Part shown: one piece after another, positions 8,706 to 17,064 of the stretch | Numbering within the stretch: the stretch's first letter is position 1 | Layout: every line of letters starts with the position of its first letter | From: Rhodococcus coprophilus NBRC 100603 | GTDB taxonomy: Bacteria; Actinomycetota; Actinomycetes; Mycobacteriales; Mycobacteriaceae | Direction: 5' to 3' | DNA: 64,000 nt | NCBI RefSeq assembly: GCF_001895045.1 | Contig: NZ_BDAM01000009.1 | Coordinates: 124,001-188,000, forward strand | The notes under the pieces: generated by a model | What the model was told of the DNA's origin: nothing | Database searches by the model: none | The model's input: the letters and a program-made list of their open reading frames with translations, nothing else | Program-made: the position numbers and the translations under genes

Positions 8706-9884
8706 CTAGATCATCGAGCGCATCATGCCCTGCGGTTCTTCGCCCAGCTGGGTGAGTGTCGCCGCGTGGAAGATCGATCCGGGCACGTGGATGGCGTGGC
8801 TCAGACCGGCATGGGCGTCGCGCCAGAAACGCTGCAGCGGGTTGCTCAGCTGCAGGGCGCCTCCGCCGGCGCGGCCGAAGATCTCGTCGACGGCACCCAC
8901 GGCACGCCACGCGGCGGCGGTCTGCGTCCTCCGGCCGACGGCGCGCATCTCGAACGTGACCTCCTTGCCCCGCTCGGTGAGATCCCAGAACCGGTCGACG
9001 GTTTCGAGGATGGCGGCACGCGAGGCGGCGATCTCCGCCGCAGCCTTGCCGAGGGCAGAGAGCACGTACGGGTCCTGCTTGATCGCGGTGCCCGACACGG
9101 TGACCCGCTCACGCTGGGATTCGATGTAGCAGTTCAGCGCACCCTCGGCGATGCCGATGAGTGACGACGTGATGCCAAGGGGGAAGATGCACGAGAACGG
9201 GAACTTGTAGAGCGTCTCGTCCCGTCCCGCGTCCTGCCATGCCACCCCGCCCATCACCCGTTCGGCGGCCAGGGTGCGGTACTCGGGGAGGAAGGCGTTC
9301 TCCACGATGAGGTCCTTGGAACCGGTGCCACGCAGGCCGACGACGTTCCAGCTCTCGTGGTCGATCCGGTAATCGGACCGCGGCACGAGCACGTGCAGGC
9401 TCTTCGGCGGCGAAAGCCGTTTTCCGTCCTTGTCCCCCACCGCAGCGCCGATCATCACCCAGTCGCAATGGTCGGTTCCCGAGGAGAACGACCACCGCCC
9501 GTTGAGGATGTAGCCGCCGTCGACGGGAGTCGCGACGCCCATGGGGGCGTAGGGCGAGGCGATCCACGTGTCGGGATTCTCGCCCCACACCTCCTGCTGC
9601 GCCTTCGGATCGAAGAACGCCATCTCCCAGGGGTGCACACCCACGATGCCGCTGACCCATCCGGTCGCGCCGTCCATGGCGCCGAGCGCCATGGCCGTTT
9701 CTGCGAACTCCCGCGGGTGTGCCTCCAGACCGCCGAATTCCTTGGGCTGCAACATCCGGATGACTCCCGCGTCGCGGAGTCGTCCGGCGCTGCGGTCGGT
9801 CAGACGCATGAGCGCGTCCCCCTCGGCGCCGTCCGCGCGGATTTCGTCTGCGTACTTGACGAGGGAGTCGAGGACTTGTCCCAT
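8706..9884 (-). CDS. HsaA-like flavin-dependent oxygenase, second divergent set 1 copy
   Basis: A 392-residue member of the same oxygenase family as HsaA, starting at the ATG (MGQVLDSLVKY) preceded by GGAGAG. It keeps GVIRMLQPKEFGGLEAHP, GATGWVSGIVGVHPWEM, FSSGTDHCDWVM, SWNVVGLRGTGSKDL and a [13 protein letters not shown] helix. It lacks the canonical C-terminal ending and instead ends in an MMRSMI tail. Its surface helices differ strongly from both other HsaA copies. A separate hydroxylation step, or one on an unusual ring-A phenol, is possible. It sits between hsaD and hsaC in the set 1 minus-strand run, with a palindrome 116 bp upstream. Confidence 0.8.
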   Translation of the reverse strand: MGQVLDSLVKYADEIRADGAEGDALMRLTDRSAGRLRDAGVIRMLQPKEFGGLEAHPREFAETAMALGAMDGATGWVSGIVGVHPWEMAFFDPKAQQEVWGENPDTWIASPYAPMGVATPVDGGYILNGRWSFSSGTDHCDWVMIGAAVGDKDGKRLSPPKSLHVLVPRSDYRIDHESWNVVGLRGTGSKDLIVENAFLPEYRTLAAERVMGGVAWQDAGRDETLYKFPFSCIFPLGITSSLIGIAEGALNCYIESQRERVTVSGTAIKQDPYVLSALGKAAAEIAASRAAILETVDRFWDLTERGKEVTFEMRAVGRRTQTAAAWRAVGAVDEIFGRAGGGALQLSNPLQRFWRDAHAGLSHAIHVPGSIFHAATLTQLGEEPQGMMRSMI

Positions 9885-10000
9885 GATCTCTCCAGCTCTC
9901 TGATGGCGACGCCCGGTCACCGTGCGAATGTGCTGCCGGCGGCGTCGAAGTTCCGGTGATGGCTACGGTCTCAATAGTTCGCAGCCACGCTCCGGAAAAG

Positions 10001-10015
10001 TTCCACTGAGCGGGA
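10001..10015. promoter_or_regulatory. Set 1 palindrome before the second hsaA-like gene
   Basis: TTCCACTGAGCGGGA matches 11 of 15 positions of TCCCGCTGGTCGGGA in the 160-bp gap between the hsaD-like stop and the hsaA-like start. Confidence 0.45.
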
Positions 10016-10044
10016 TCGATCGAGATCAGACGGCATTCACGCGG

Positions 10045-10920
10045 TCACGACACCCGAGCGTCGTCCCGCTTCAGGAACGCGAGGACGGTCGCGAGCCAGG
10101 CCTCGCGGGCCTCGATCATCGTCCAGTGCCCGCAGTTGGGGAACACGTGCAGCTCGCCGCGGCGCAGATCCCGCATCGGGAGCATCGCCATGTCGACGGG
10201 GCTGACACGGTCGTCGCGTCCCCAGGTGAGCAGGGTCGGCGCGGTGATCTTGCCGAGTTGCGCCCAGTACGGGGTCACGTCGGAGGCGAGCGCCGCCTTC
10301 CCGGCCGCGGCGAAAGCGGCACTGCTGTACATGCGACGCGCGATTTCCAGGGTCTTCGGCTCGGTGGCCAGTGCCCACCGTTCCTCGATCAGCTCTTCGG
10401 TGATGATCGCCGGGTCGTAGACCATGGAATGCAGCCAGCGGATGAGCTTTTCGCGTGTCGGATCGTCCGTGAACTCCATCAGAAGCTTGATGCCTTCGCC
10501 CGGTGCCGGCGCGAAGACCGAACGCCCTGCGCCGCCGATGGTGACGAGCTTGCTCACCCGGTCGGGCTGTGCGATCGCGAACTGGGTCGCGACGATGCCG
10601 CCCATCGAGTTACCGATGATCGCTGTCCGATCGAGCCCCAGTCCATCGAGGAAATCGGCGACCGCTACCGACGCCATCGCCATCGGGTGACCCTCGCAGG
10701 GATCGCTGACTCCGAATCCGGGGAACTCGAGGACGAGGCACCGGAAGTGCTCGGAGAGTTCGGCGAGCACACCGCGATAGTTGCGCCATCCGGTCACGCC
10801 GGGGCCCGATCCGTGCAGCAGGAGGAGGGGCTCGCCGGTACCAGCCTCGTGGTAGCGGAGGGTACCCCGGTCCGTCGCGAGTTCCCGGGCCGTCTCGTCG
10901 TGATTCAATTCGGTCGTCAT
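10045..10920 (-). CDS. HsaD-like C-C bond hydrolase (set 1)
   Basis: A 291-residue alpha/beta hydrolase of the meta-cleavage-product hydrolase family. The catalytic triad is visible: Ser105 in GNSMGG, Asp237 in WGRDDRV and His265 in NCGHW. The oxyanion region is LLLHGSGPGVTGW. HsaD hydrolyses the meta-cleavage product 4,9-DSHA to HIP and a C5 dienoate. I chose the ATG giving MTTELNHDE, which has GGGAA upstream; an upstream in-frame ATG adds 13 residues of no similarity. It heads the minus-strand hsa run of set 1. Confidence 0.87.
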   Translation of the reverse strand: MTTELNHDETARELATDRGTLRYHEAGTGEPLLLLHGSGPGVTGWRNYRGVLAELSEHFRCLVLEFPGFGVSDPCEGHPMAMASVAVADFLDGLGLDRTAIIGNSMGGIVATQFAIAQPDRVSKLVTIGGAGRSVFAPAPGEGIKLLMEFTDDPTREKLIRWLHSMVYDPAIITEELIEERWALATEPKTLEIARRMYSSAAFAAAGKAALASDVTPYWAQLGKITAPTLLTWGRDDRVSPVDMAMLPMRDLRRGELHVFPNCGHWTMIEAREAWLATVLAFLKRDDARVS

Positions 10921-10963
10921 ACCCAAGACGTTCCCAGTGACCCCCCTCACTGTGCGCACGGTC

Positions 10964-10978
10964 TCCCGGTCACCGGGA
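10964..10978. promoter_or_regulatory. Set 1-type palindrome before hsaD-like gene
   Basis: TCCCGGTCACCGGGA is a perfect palindrome with 7-bp arms, 44 bp upstream of the hsaD-like start. It shares the TCCCG...CGGGA frame and 15-bp length of the other set 1 sites. Confidence 0.55.
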
Positions 10979-11007
10979 CGTGCCCGGCACTCCCCGGCGG
11001 GACCCGG

Positions 11008-11895
11008 TTACATCCACTCTCCGGATTGCGTTGCGAGCAGGCGCTCCATGGCGTGAGGCGACCACGATTCGACGGGAACCCGTGACGTGCGGGCGCCACG
11101 CCGAGGGGCGCTCAGCTCGGGATACAGGGTGCGCGAGACGTCACGGGCCGCGGCGGCGACGAGCGGTGCGGTCCGCTCGAGAAGGCCCGCGCGGACGGGA
11201 CCGCACAGGGAAATCGAGGCGACCGGGCCCTCCGGGCCACGGATCGCGGCACCGACACATGCCATCCCGACCGCAGACTCACCGGTCTCGAACGCGAGGC
11301 CGCGCCGGGAGCGGATGCGGTTGAGTTCGAGATGCAGCGTCGACAGTTCGTGGATCGTGCGTTCGGTGCGGCGCACCAGCCGGTCGCCGTAGAGAGCGTC
11401 GACCTGTTCGGGCTCGAGACCGGCGAGCAGCGCTTTCCCACACGCACTCGCGTACGCCGGGACGCGGCCACCGACGCGGGACGGCAGGCTCGCGGCGAGC
11501 TGGCCGCCGATCTTGTCGAGGTAGACGCAGTCGCCGCCGTCGAGCACCGCGAGATGTGCAACCATGCCAGTGGTCATGTGGAGGTCGTGGAGCAACGGGG
11601 CCGCAGCTTCGCGAATCCGGATGTGGCCGTTGTCGCCTTCGCTCATCGCCTTGGCGCGACGGCCGAGGCAGTAACCGAACGACGCGTGGTCGATCCAGTC
11701 GAGCCGGACCATCTGGTCGAGGATGCGGTGCACCGTCGAGCGCGGCAGCTGTGTGCGGCAGGCGACCTCTTCGAGCGTCAGCCGCGAGGACCGGTCGTCG
11801 AAGGCGTCGAGGATCAGGGTCATGCGCTCGACCATGGATGCGGGAAGTTCGCGCTTCGCCGTCTCGGCCGGTTTCGCGAAGTCGGACTCTGACAT
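11008..11895 (-). CDS. IclR-family transcriptional regulator of set 1
   Basis: A 295-residue IclR protein: N-terminal winged helix (RLTLEEVACRTQLPRSTVHRILDQM at about residues 36-60, in the recognition region) and a C-terminal effector domain with HLAVLDGGDCVYLDKI and YASACGKALLA. The ATG (MSESDFAKPA) is preceded by AAAGGG; a longer upstream frame has no similarity. It lies between the hsaD-like gene and the divergent Old Yellow Enzyme gene, central in set 1. IclR proteins commonly bind 15-bp palindromes and sense catabolic intermediates, so it is the best candidate for binding the repeated set 1 palindrome. This assignment is inference. Confidence 0.88.
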   Translation of the reverse strand: MSESDFAKPAETAKRELPASMVERMTLILDAFDDRSSRLTLEEVACRTQLPRSTVHRILDQMVRLDWIDHASFGYCLGRRAKAMSEGDNGHIRIREAAAPLLHDLHMTTGMVAHLAVLDGGDCVYLDKIGGQLAASLPSRVGGRVPAYASACGKALLAGLEPEQVDALYGDRLVRRTERTIHELSTLHLELNRIRSRRGLAFETGESAVGMACVGAAIRGPEGPVASISLCGPVRAGLLERTAPLVAAAARDVSRTLYPELSAPRRGARTSRVPVESWSPHAMERLLATQSGEWM

Positions 11896-12011
11896 CGGCA
11901 CCCTTTCGTTCACCCAGTACAGAACCCACAGAACCAGCAAACTGAAATTCATTCTTGTGGGCTGCGGCAAGCGTACTACGGAGCGTGACCAAGTACACAT
12001 ACCGGCCTGCA

Positions 12012-12026
12012 TCCCACTCAACAGGA
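12012..12026. promoter_or_regulatory. Weak set 1 palindrome in iclR/OYE divergent promoter
   Basis: TCCCACTCAACAGGA matches 10 of 15 positions of the set 1 motif and lies between the divergent iclR and Old Yellow Enzyme genes. It is the most degenerate copy; it is listed because of its position. Confidence 0.35.
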
Positions 12027-12136
12027 GGGGCCTGTCGGGCGATACGCGCCCCCGGTACAACCGGAGAGCAAGGTGCCCGATCGAACCTGCAGAGGTCGCG
12101 GCAACCCCGTGACCACGACGAAAGTGCCGAACAGTC

Positions 12137-13282
12137 ATGACCGAAGCTCACGCCGCCCTCTTCCGACCACTCGCTGTGCGTTCCCTCCAGTTGCGCAACC
12201 GCATCGTCATGTCCCCGATGACGCGGTCGCACTCGCCGGGCGGGGTGCCGGGGCCGGACGTGGTCGAGTACTACCGGCGGCGTGCCGCCGGCGGCACGGC
12301 ACTCATCGTCACCGAGGGCGTCGCGATCGACCATCCCACAGCGGTCGACAATCCCCGCGTCCCCCACATGCACGGCCACGCCGCGCTCGAAGGATGGCGT
12401 CGCGTCGTCGACGCGGTCCACGCCGAAGGTGGCCGGATCATCCCGCAGTTGTGGCACGTCGGGCCGCTCTGGGGCGCGATGAGCGCGGACGTCGACCCCG
12501 ACCTGGTTCCGATGCGGCCGTCCGGAGTCTGGGGGAAGCCCGGCGTCACCTCGTACGGCGACGACTACGTCGCGCGCGCGTCGCTTCCGACGCCGGCGAT
12601 GACCGAAGAGGACATCGAGCAGGTCGTCGACGCGTACGCCGGTGCCGCAGCGAACGCCAAGGCAGTCGGGTTCGACGGCGTCGCCCTGCACGGCGGCCAC
12701 GGCTACCTGCTCGACGCCTTCCTCTGGGAGGGCACCAACCAGCGCGACGACCGCTGGGGCGGCGACATCGCAAGCCGCACCCGCTTCCCCGCGACGGTCG
12801 TGGCGGCCGTCCGCACGGCCGTCGGCGAGGACCTGCCGATCTTCTACCGGTTCTCGCAGCACAAGCAGCAGGATTACGAGGCGAAGATCGCGAACACGCC
12901 GGACGAGTTGAAGGCCGTTCTCTCTCCGCTGGCCGAGGCCGGAGTCGACGTGTTCGACGCCAGCATCCGCCGTTTCGACCTGCCCGCATTCGACGGCAGC
13001 GACCTCACGCTCGCAGGATGGGCGAAGGAGGTCACCGGTGCCTTGTCGATGGCTGTCGGCAGCGTCGGCATCGGAGCGACCCTGCGTGAGAGCCGGACCC
13101 AGGGCGCCGCACCCGTGCGGGACAACCTCCCCGAACTCGAACGTCGTCTGGGTAGCGACGAATTCGATCTCATCGCGATCGGCCGGCTCCACCTGGCGGA
13201 TCCCGCCCTCGCCACCACCCTCCGGTCCGGCGCGACTCTGCCCGAATTCGACCGCACGATCCACGAGGCAGCCTTGATCTGA
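12137..13282 (+). CDS. Old Yellow Enzyme-family NADH:flavin oxidoreductase
   Basis: A 381-residue FMN-binding TIM-barrel ene-reductase. FRPLAVRSLQLRNRIVMSPMTR opens the barrel (cited in parts FRPLAVRSL and NRIVMSPMTR), PQLWHVG and ALHGGHGYLLDAFLW carry substrate-binding His residues, and GSVGIGA with AIGRLHLADP near the C-terminus bind FMN phosphate. Related enzymes reduce enones and steroid dienones. Divergent to iclR and upstream of the MFS gene, it is probably part of set 1, perhaps reducing a conjugated C=C of an unusual steroid. No ribosome site stands out before the ATG. Confidence 0.8.
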   Translation: MTEAHAALFRPLAVRSLQLRNRIVMSPMTRSHSPGGVPGPDVVEYYRRRAAGGTALIVTEGVAIDHPTAVDNPRVPHMHGHAALEGWRRVVDAVHAEGGRIIPQLWHVGPLWGAMSADVDPDLVPMRPSGVWGKPGVTSYGDDYVARASLPTPAMTEEDIEQVVDAYAGAAANAKAVGFDGVALHGGHGYLLDAFLWEGTNQRDDRWGGDIASRTRFPATVVAAVRTAVGEDLPIFYRFSQHKQQDYEAKIANTPDELKAVLSPLAEAGVDVFDASIRRFDLPAFDGSDLTLAGWAKEVTGALSMAVGSVGIGATLRESRTQGAAPVRDNLPELERRLGSDEFDLIAIGRLHLADPALATTLRSGATLPEFDRTIHEAALI

Positions 13283-13305
13283 CCCCCACCGGAATTTGTG
13301 ACGGG

Positions 13306-13320
13306 TCCCGATGAGCGAGA
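13306..13320. promoter_or_regulatory. Set 1 palindrome before MFS gene
   Basis: TCCCGATGAGCGAGA matches 12 of 15 positions of the complement form TCCCGACCAGCGGGA. It lies 110 bp upstream of the MFS start and 24 bp after the Old Yellow Enzyme stop. Confidence 0.45.
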
Positions 13321-13366
13321 CCGTCACCCGAGTATCACGTCACCTCCTCTAGAAAGTGATGCGCAC

Positions 13367-13383
13367 CACTCCCGACTGGAGTG
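13367..13383. promoter_or_regulatory. Second inverted repeat before MFS gene
   Basis: CACTCC-CGACT-GGAGTG is a perfect 6-bp inverted repeat with a 5-bp centre, 46 bp upstream of the MFS start. It has the same arm/spacer geometry as the set 1 palindromes but different arm sequence. Confidence 0.4.
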
Positions 13384-13429
13384 AAGAAACCTGCGGGCCA
13401 CGAGGGGCCGCCGAGAGTCTGGATGCGCT

Positions 13430-14872
13430 GTGACGTCTTACGCGAACGATCTTTCCCACGACGAACCCGAAAAGGTAACGGCCAAGGGACGGTTCAACCG
13501 TCGACAACCGGTGTGGGTGATCGTAGCGGTGCTGATCGCCGTCGAGATCATCAGCGCATTCGAGACGTCGATGATGTTCGCGGCCATTCCGACGCTCATC
13601 GCGGATTTCGGCAGCGACGCGTCGACCGTCGGCTGGGCCGTCACCTCGTTCCTGCTCGTCGCGGCGGCCTCGGCTGCAGTGTGCGGGCGTCTGGGCGACA
13701 TGTACGGACGCGAACGGGTCCTGATCGTCCTCCTGGCCGTCGCGGCATTGGGATCGATCATCAGCGCCGTCGGCGACAGCCTCACCAGCATCATCATCGG
13801 GCGCACCATTCAGGGTGTGGCCGGTGCGATCCTCCCGCTGTGCATCGGGCTAGCTCGCGAGCATCTCCCTCCGGCACGCGTGCCCGTGGCCGTCGCGCTG
13901 ATCTCCGGTTCCGCCGTGGCAGCAGGATCTGCATCGCTTCTCATCGCGGGTCTGCTGATCGACTACGCAAGCTGGCACATGATCTTCGTCGTCGCCGCCG
14001 TGTACTCGGTCTTCGCCGCGGCGCTGGTGGTGTTCGTCCTACCGTGGCGGAAGCCGACCGGCACGAAAGAGAAGATCGACTACGTCGGTGCTGTCGCGTT
14101 CGCAGCATCTGTTGCGGCAATTCTTCTCGGTGTCAACAAGTCCCAGGCCTGGGGCTGGGCCGACGGCCGGACTCTCGGACTGATCCTCGGTGGTGCCGTC
14201 GTACTGGTTCTGCTCGTGCGCTGGGAACTGCGCGTGCCGTCGCCCATCATCAATGTGCGGCTCTTCGCCGAGCGCAAGTTCTCCTTGACGATGCTCGCCA
14301 CGATCGCGATCGCGGCCGGCCCGATGGGCGTCGCCACCATGATCATCCCGATCATCATGCAGACACCCACGGCGGACGGCTTCGGGCTGGGCCTCAGCGC
14401 AACGCACGCAGGCTGGCTGTCGTTCATCGGGTCCATGTTCGGTTTCGCCTTCACGCCCATCAGCGGCCGGATCTCGGCGGCCGTCGGGTCTCGCGTGTCG
14501 ATGCTGATCGGCAGCATCCTCTTCGTCGCCAGCACGGTGACCATGCTGACGGCCCACAATTCGGTGGTCGCGATGACCGCGATGGTCGTGGTGGTGTCCG
14601 TGGCCACCGCGTTCGCCTACACCGCTCTGCCCAACCTCATCGTCGAGGCTGTTCCCGAGCGCAACACCAGCGAGGCCACCGGAACGAACGCCGTCCTGCG
14701 CACCGCGGGCCAGGGTGTCGGTACGTCGGTCGCCACGATGTTGCTCGCATTCGCCGTGACTCCGGTCGCCGGCCTGAACATGATCGGCGTCATGTTCCTG
14801 GTCCTGGCGTTCGTGGCGATCGCGCTCACGGTGATGATTCCACGAGGCGTTCCGGCGGCGACCGTCGACTGA
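13430..14872 (+). CDS. MFS transporter, 14-helix DHA2 type (set 1 uptake or efflux)
   Basis: A 480-residue major facilitator protein with a GTG start. About 14 hydrophobic helices are visible from residue 30 on, with the conserved loop GRLGDMYGRERVL after helix 2 and VAGAILPLCIGL in motif C position. This architecture matches drug:H+ antiporter-2-like carriers, a family that also includes bile-acid and aromatic acid carriers. Its position among set 1 steroid genes, with two inverted repeats upstream, argues for transport of the set 1 substrate or of an exported intermediate. The C-terminus is followed by a strong hairpin. Confidence 0.85.
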   Translation: MTSYANDLSHDEPEKVTAKGRFNRRQPVWVIVAVLIAVEIISAFETSMMFAAIPTLIADFGSDASTVGWAVTSFLLVAAASAAVCGRLGDMYGRERVLIVLLAVAALGSIISAVGDSLTSIIIGRTIQGVAGAILPLCIGLAREHLPPARVPVAVALISGSAVAAGSASLLIAGLLIDYASWHMIFVVAAVYSVFAAALVVFVLPWRKPTGTKEKIDYVGAVAFAASVAAILLGVNKSQAWGWADGRTLGLILGGAVVLVLLVRWELRVPSPIINVRLFAERKFSLTMLATIAIAAGPMGVATMIIPIIMQTPTADGFGLGLSATHAGWLSFIGSMFGFAFTPISGRISAAVGSRVSMLIGSILFVASTVTMLTAHNSVVAMTAMVVVVSVATAFAYTALPNLIVEAVPERNTSEATGTNAVLRTAGQGVGTSVATMLLAFAVTPVAGLNMIGVMFLVLAFVAIALTVMIPRGVPAATVD

Positions 14873-14896
14873 CCGGCGCGACCAGCCCACTCCACT

Positions 14897-14933
14897 CGTC
14901 TCCTCCCGGCGTCCCGCCTACCGGGAGGAGACG
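14897..14933. terminator. Terminator after MFS gene
   Basis: A perfect 13-bp stem (CGTCTCCTCCCGG with CCGGGAGGAGACG) with an 11-base loop lies 24 bases after the MFS stop and is followed by GGGTTTCT. The inner part also reads TCCCG-N5-CGGGA (14912-14926), the frame of the set 1 operator. Confidence 0.8.
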
Positions 14934-14939
14934 GGTTTC

Positions 14940-14953
14940 TGTGACGGGTCACA
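14940..14953. promoter_or_regulatory. Palindrome in kshB promoter region
   Basis: TGTGAC-GG-GTCACA is a perfect 6-bp palindrome 49 bp upstream of the kshB start. The first 11 bases, TGTGACGGGTC, recur at 13297-13307 before the MFS gene. The bound protein, if any, is unknown. Confidence 0.35.
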
Positions 14954-15002
14954 CCTACCGTGGGCGAGCGAGTAATCCTGAACCCGAAGGGGCCCTGCTT
15001 CG

Positions 15003-16055
15003 ATGACAGCCGTTCAGACACCTGCCGTTTCCCGCTCCACAACGCTGGTGGTCAGCGCAGTGGTTCAGGAAACCGACGACGCCTGTTCTCTGGTGCTCGA
15101 CGTACCGCAGGACCGACGGCACGAATTCGACTACAAGCCCGGACAATTCCTGACCCTGCGCATTCCGAGCGACCGGACCGGCTCGGTCGCCCGGTGCTAT
15201 TCGCTGGCGAGTTCGCCTCACACCGACGAGCGCCTCAAGGTCACCGTCAAGCGCACCACCGACGGTTACGGCTCCAACTGGTTGTGCGACAACATCCGGC
15301 CCGGGCACCTGCTCGAAGTTCTTCCGCCGGCCGGGGTGTTCACGCCCGTCGACCTCACCGAGAATCTTCTGTTGTTCGCGGCCGGAAGCGGCATCACGCC
15401 GGTGATCTCCATCGTCAAGTCGGCGCTCGCCGCAGGTAATCGCAACGTGGTCCTCGTGTACGCGAACCGCTCCGAATCGTCGGTGATCTTCGCGCAGGAG
15501 CTTCGCGAGCTGGCTGCGCGCCACCCTGGCGCCCTCACCGTCGTGCACTGGCTGGAAAGTCTTCAGGGCTTACCGACATCGCACGGCCTGGCGACGTTGT
15601 CGGCCGCCTACACCGGCCACCGCGCGTACATGTGCGGGCCGGCTCCGTTCATGGACGTGGTGCGTGCCGGACTCGCGTCGGCGGGGGTGCCCAAGGACCG
15701 CATCCACGCCGAAGTCTTCACCTCCCTCTCCGGCGACCCGTTCGCCGAGGTTTCCGTTCCCGAGATCGACGAGGACGACGCCGACGCTGCCGCCGTCACG
15801 GTCGAACTCGACGGCGAGACCCACGACTTCGCGTGGCCGCGCAGCGCCACGCTCGTCGACGTCATGTTGTCGAGGGGCCTGGATGTGCCCTTCTCCTGCC
15901 GCGAAGGCGAATGCGGTTCCTGCGCGTGCACCGTCGTCTCGGGTGAGGTCGACAGCCCGCCGTCCGCAATCCTCGATGCCGACGATGTCGCGAACGGGTA
16001 CGTACTCGCGTGCCAGGCGCGCCCGAAGAGCCCCCACGTGCGCATCGATTTCTGA
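15003..16055 (+). CDS. kshB: KshB-type ferredoxin reductase of 3-ketosteroid 9-alpha-hydroxylase (set 1)
   Basis: A 350-residue three-domain reductase. It has an FAD domain (YKPGQFLTLRIP near 44, RCYSLASSP near 63), an NAD domain (LLFAAGSGITPVISI near 122, MCGPAPFM near 207) and a C-terminal plant-type [2Fe-2S] domain with CREGECGSCACTVVSGE near 300 and a final Cys in LACQARP. KshB passes electrons from NADH to the Rieske oxygenase KshA, which hydroxylates C9 and so opens ring B with KstD. No second kshB is present in the window, so it may serve both KshA proteins. A strong terminator pair separates it from the convergent SDR gene. Confidence 0.88.
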   Translation: MTAVQTPAVSRSTTLVVSAVVQETDDACSLVLDVPQDRRHEFDYKPGQFLTLRIPSDRTGSVARCYSLASSPHTDERLKVTVKRTTDGYGSNWLCDNIRPGHLLEVLPPAGVFTPVDLTENLLLFAAGSGITPVISIVKSALAAGNRNVVLVYANRSESSVIFAQELRELAARHPGALTVVHWLESLQGLPTSHGLATLSAAYTGHRAYMCGPAPFMDVVRAGLASAGVPKDRIHAEVFTSLSGDPFAEVSVPEIDEDDADAAAVTVELDGETHDFAWPRSATLVDVMLSRGLDVPFSCREGECGSCACTVVSGEVDSPPSAILDADDVANGYVLACQARPKSPHVRIDF

Positions 16056-16080
16056 TCCGGACCGGATGGCTACTTACGCG

Positions 16081-16121
16081 CACACCCCCGCCCTGGCATA
16101 CCCGGCCAGGGCGGGGGTGTG
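16081..16121. terminator. Terminator after kshB
   Basis: A perfect 16-bp stem (CACACCCCCGCCCTGG with CCAGGGCGGGGGTGTG, 9-base loop) begins 26 bases after the kshB stop. Confidence 0.85.
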
Positions 16122-16159
16122 ACGCGCCGAAGGTTCTGCATATCGATCACAGCATGAGA

Positions 16160-16200
16160 GAAGCCGTCCCGCAGTCGCTGTGCGACTGCGGGACGGCTTC
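16160..16200. terminator. Bidirectional terminator between kshB and SDR
   Basis: A perfect 19-bp stem around a 3-base loop TGT (arms 16160-16178 and 16182-16200), followed by TTTC on the plus strand and GAGA before it. It sits between two convergent genes and probably serves both. Confidence 0.9.
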
Positions 16201-16229
16201 TTTCGACAACTACTCGTGTGCCCTCGCCG

Positions 16230-17033
16230 TCAGCGGTTCAGGAGGGCACGCATCGCCTTCGCGGCGCCTTCGACGAGTTCGCGGCGAGGGAATCCGCTGC
16301 GCTTGACCGCCGCGTCGTAGTTACCGCCCGCGATCCACACGGGGCCGTCCTCCAGATGCTCGAGGCCCTCGCGCGCAACATCTTCCGACTCCGAGACGCG
16401 CATGCCCGGCACATCGAAGTTGAGGCCGGCGCGCACCATCGCCGGGGTGCGGGTGACGCCGAGGACGAGTTCGACCACATGGACGCCGTAGGGCTTCAGC
16501 TCGAGCCAGAGGCTTTCGGCGAACACCCGGCTGAACGCCTTCGACGCCGAGTAGATGCTCTGGTGTTCCGAGCCCATGTAACCGGCGAGCGAGCCGAGCA
16601 GCATGATGCCGCCGCGGCCCCGCTCCTTCATCGGTGCGCCGAACAGATGGGCAAGTTCCACCTGCCGGTGCACGTTCAGGTCGATCACGCCGCGGAATCC
16701 GTCCAGGTCCCCGGTGACGAATTCGTGGCCGTAGCTGTTCGCTCCGGCGTTGAAGATGAACAGCCCGACCTCGAGATCTGCTGTTGCGGCGCGGATCTCG
16801 TCGACCGCGTCGGGCGCGAGCAGATCGAGCGCGAGGGTGCGCACCTCGACGCCGTTGCTCCTGGCACGGTCCGCAGTCTCCTCCAAAGGAGCAGGCTTAC
16901 GGGCGATGAGCACGAGATCGAATCCGGCACGGCTCAATTCGTCCGCAAACGCTGCGCCGACGCCCTCCGATCCTCCGGCGATCACGGCCCACGGGCCGTA
17001 CTGTGCACGATCGAGGTTGAGGGGTTCGGTCAT
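16230..17033 (-). CDS. Short-chain dehydrogenase/reductase (set 1)
   Basis: A 267-residue classical SDR. The cofactor motif GGSEGVGAAFADEL lies near residue 20, NAGANSYG near 95, and the catalytic Ser-Tyr-Lys set is seen in MLLGSLAGYMGSEH and YSASKAF. An Arg/Lys after the first Gly-rich strand (LIARKP) suggests NADP(H). GGAGGATC precedes the ATG. It is last in the kshA run of set 1, 31 bases after the small cysteine gene. It may oxidise or reduce a steroid hydroxyl group; the position cannot be inferred. Confidence 0.83.
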   Translation of the reverse strand: MTEPLNLDRAQYGPWAVIAGGSEGVGAAFADELSRAGFDLVLIARKPAPLEETADRARSNGVEVRTLALDLLAPDAVDEIRAATADLEVGLFIFNAGANSYGHEFVTGDLDGFRGVIDLNVHRQVELAHLFGAPMKERGRGGIMLLGSLAGYMGSEHQSIYSASKAFSRVFAESLWLELKPYGVHVVELVLGVTRTPAMVRAGLNFDVPGMRVSESEDVAREGLEHLEDGPVWIAGGNYDAAVKRSGFPRRELVEGAAKAMRALLNR

Positions 17034-17064
17034 CGCGGATCCTCCGGAGGGTCGGTTCGAAGCT

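Noticed and set aside
11279-13327. 682-codon minus-strand frame across iclR and the OYE gene
   Set aside because: It runs antisense to the OYE gene and out of phase in iclR; no motif and biased composition.
14940-14953. CRP/GlxR-type site TGTGA-N4-TCACA before kshB
   Set aside because: The CRP/GlxR consensus needs six bases between half-sites; here there are four. Kept only as a palindrome.
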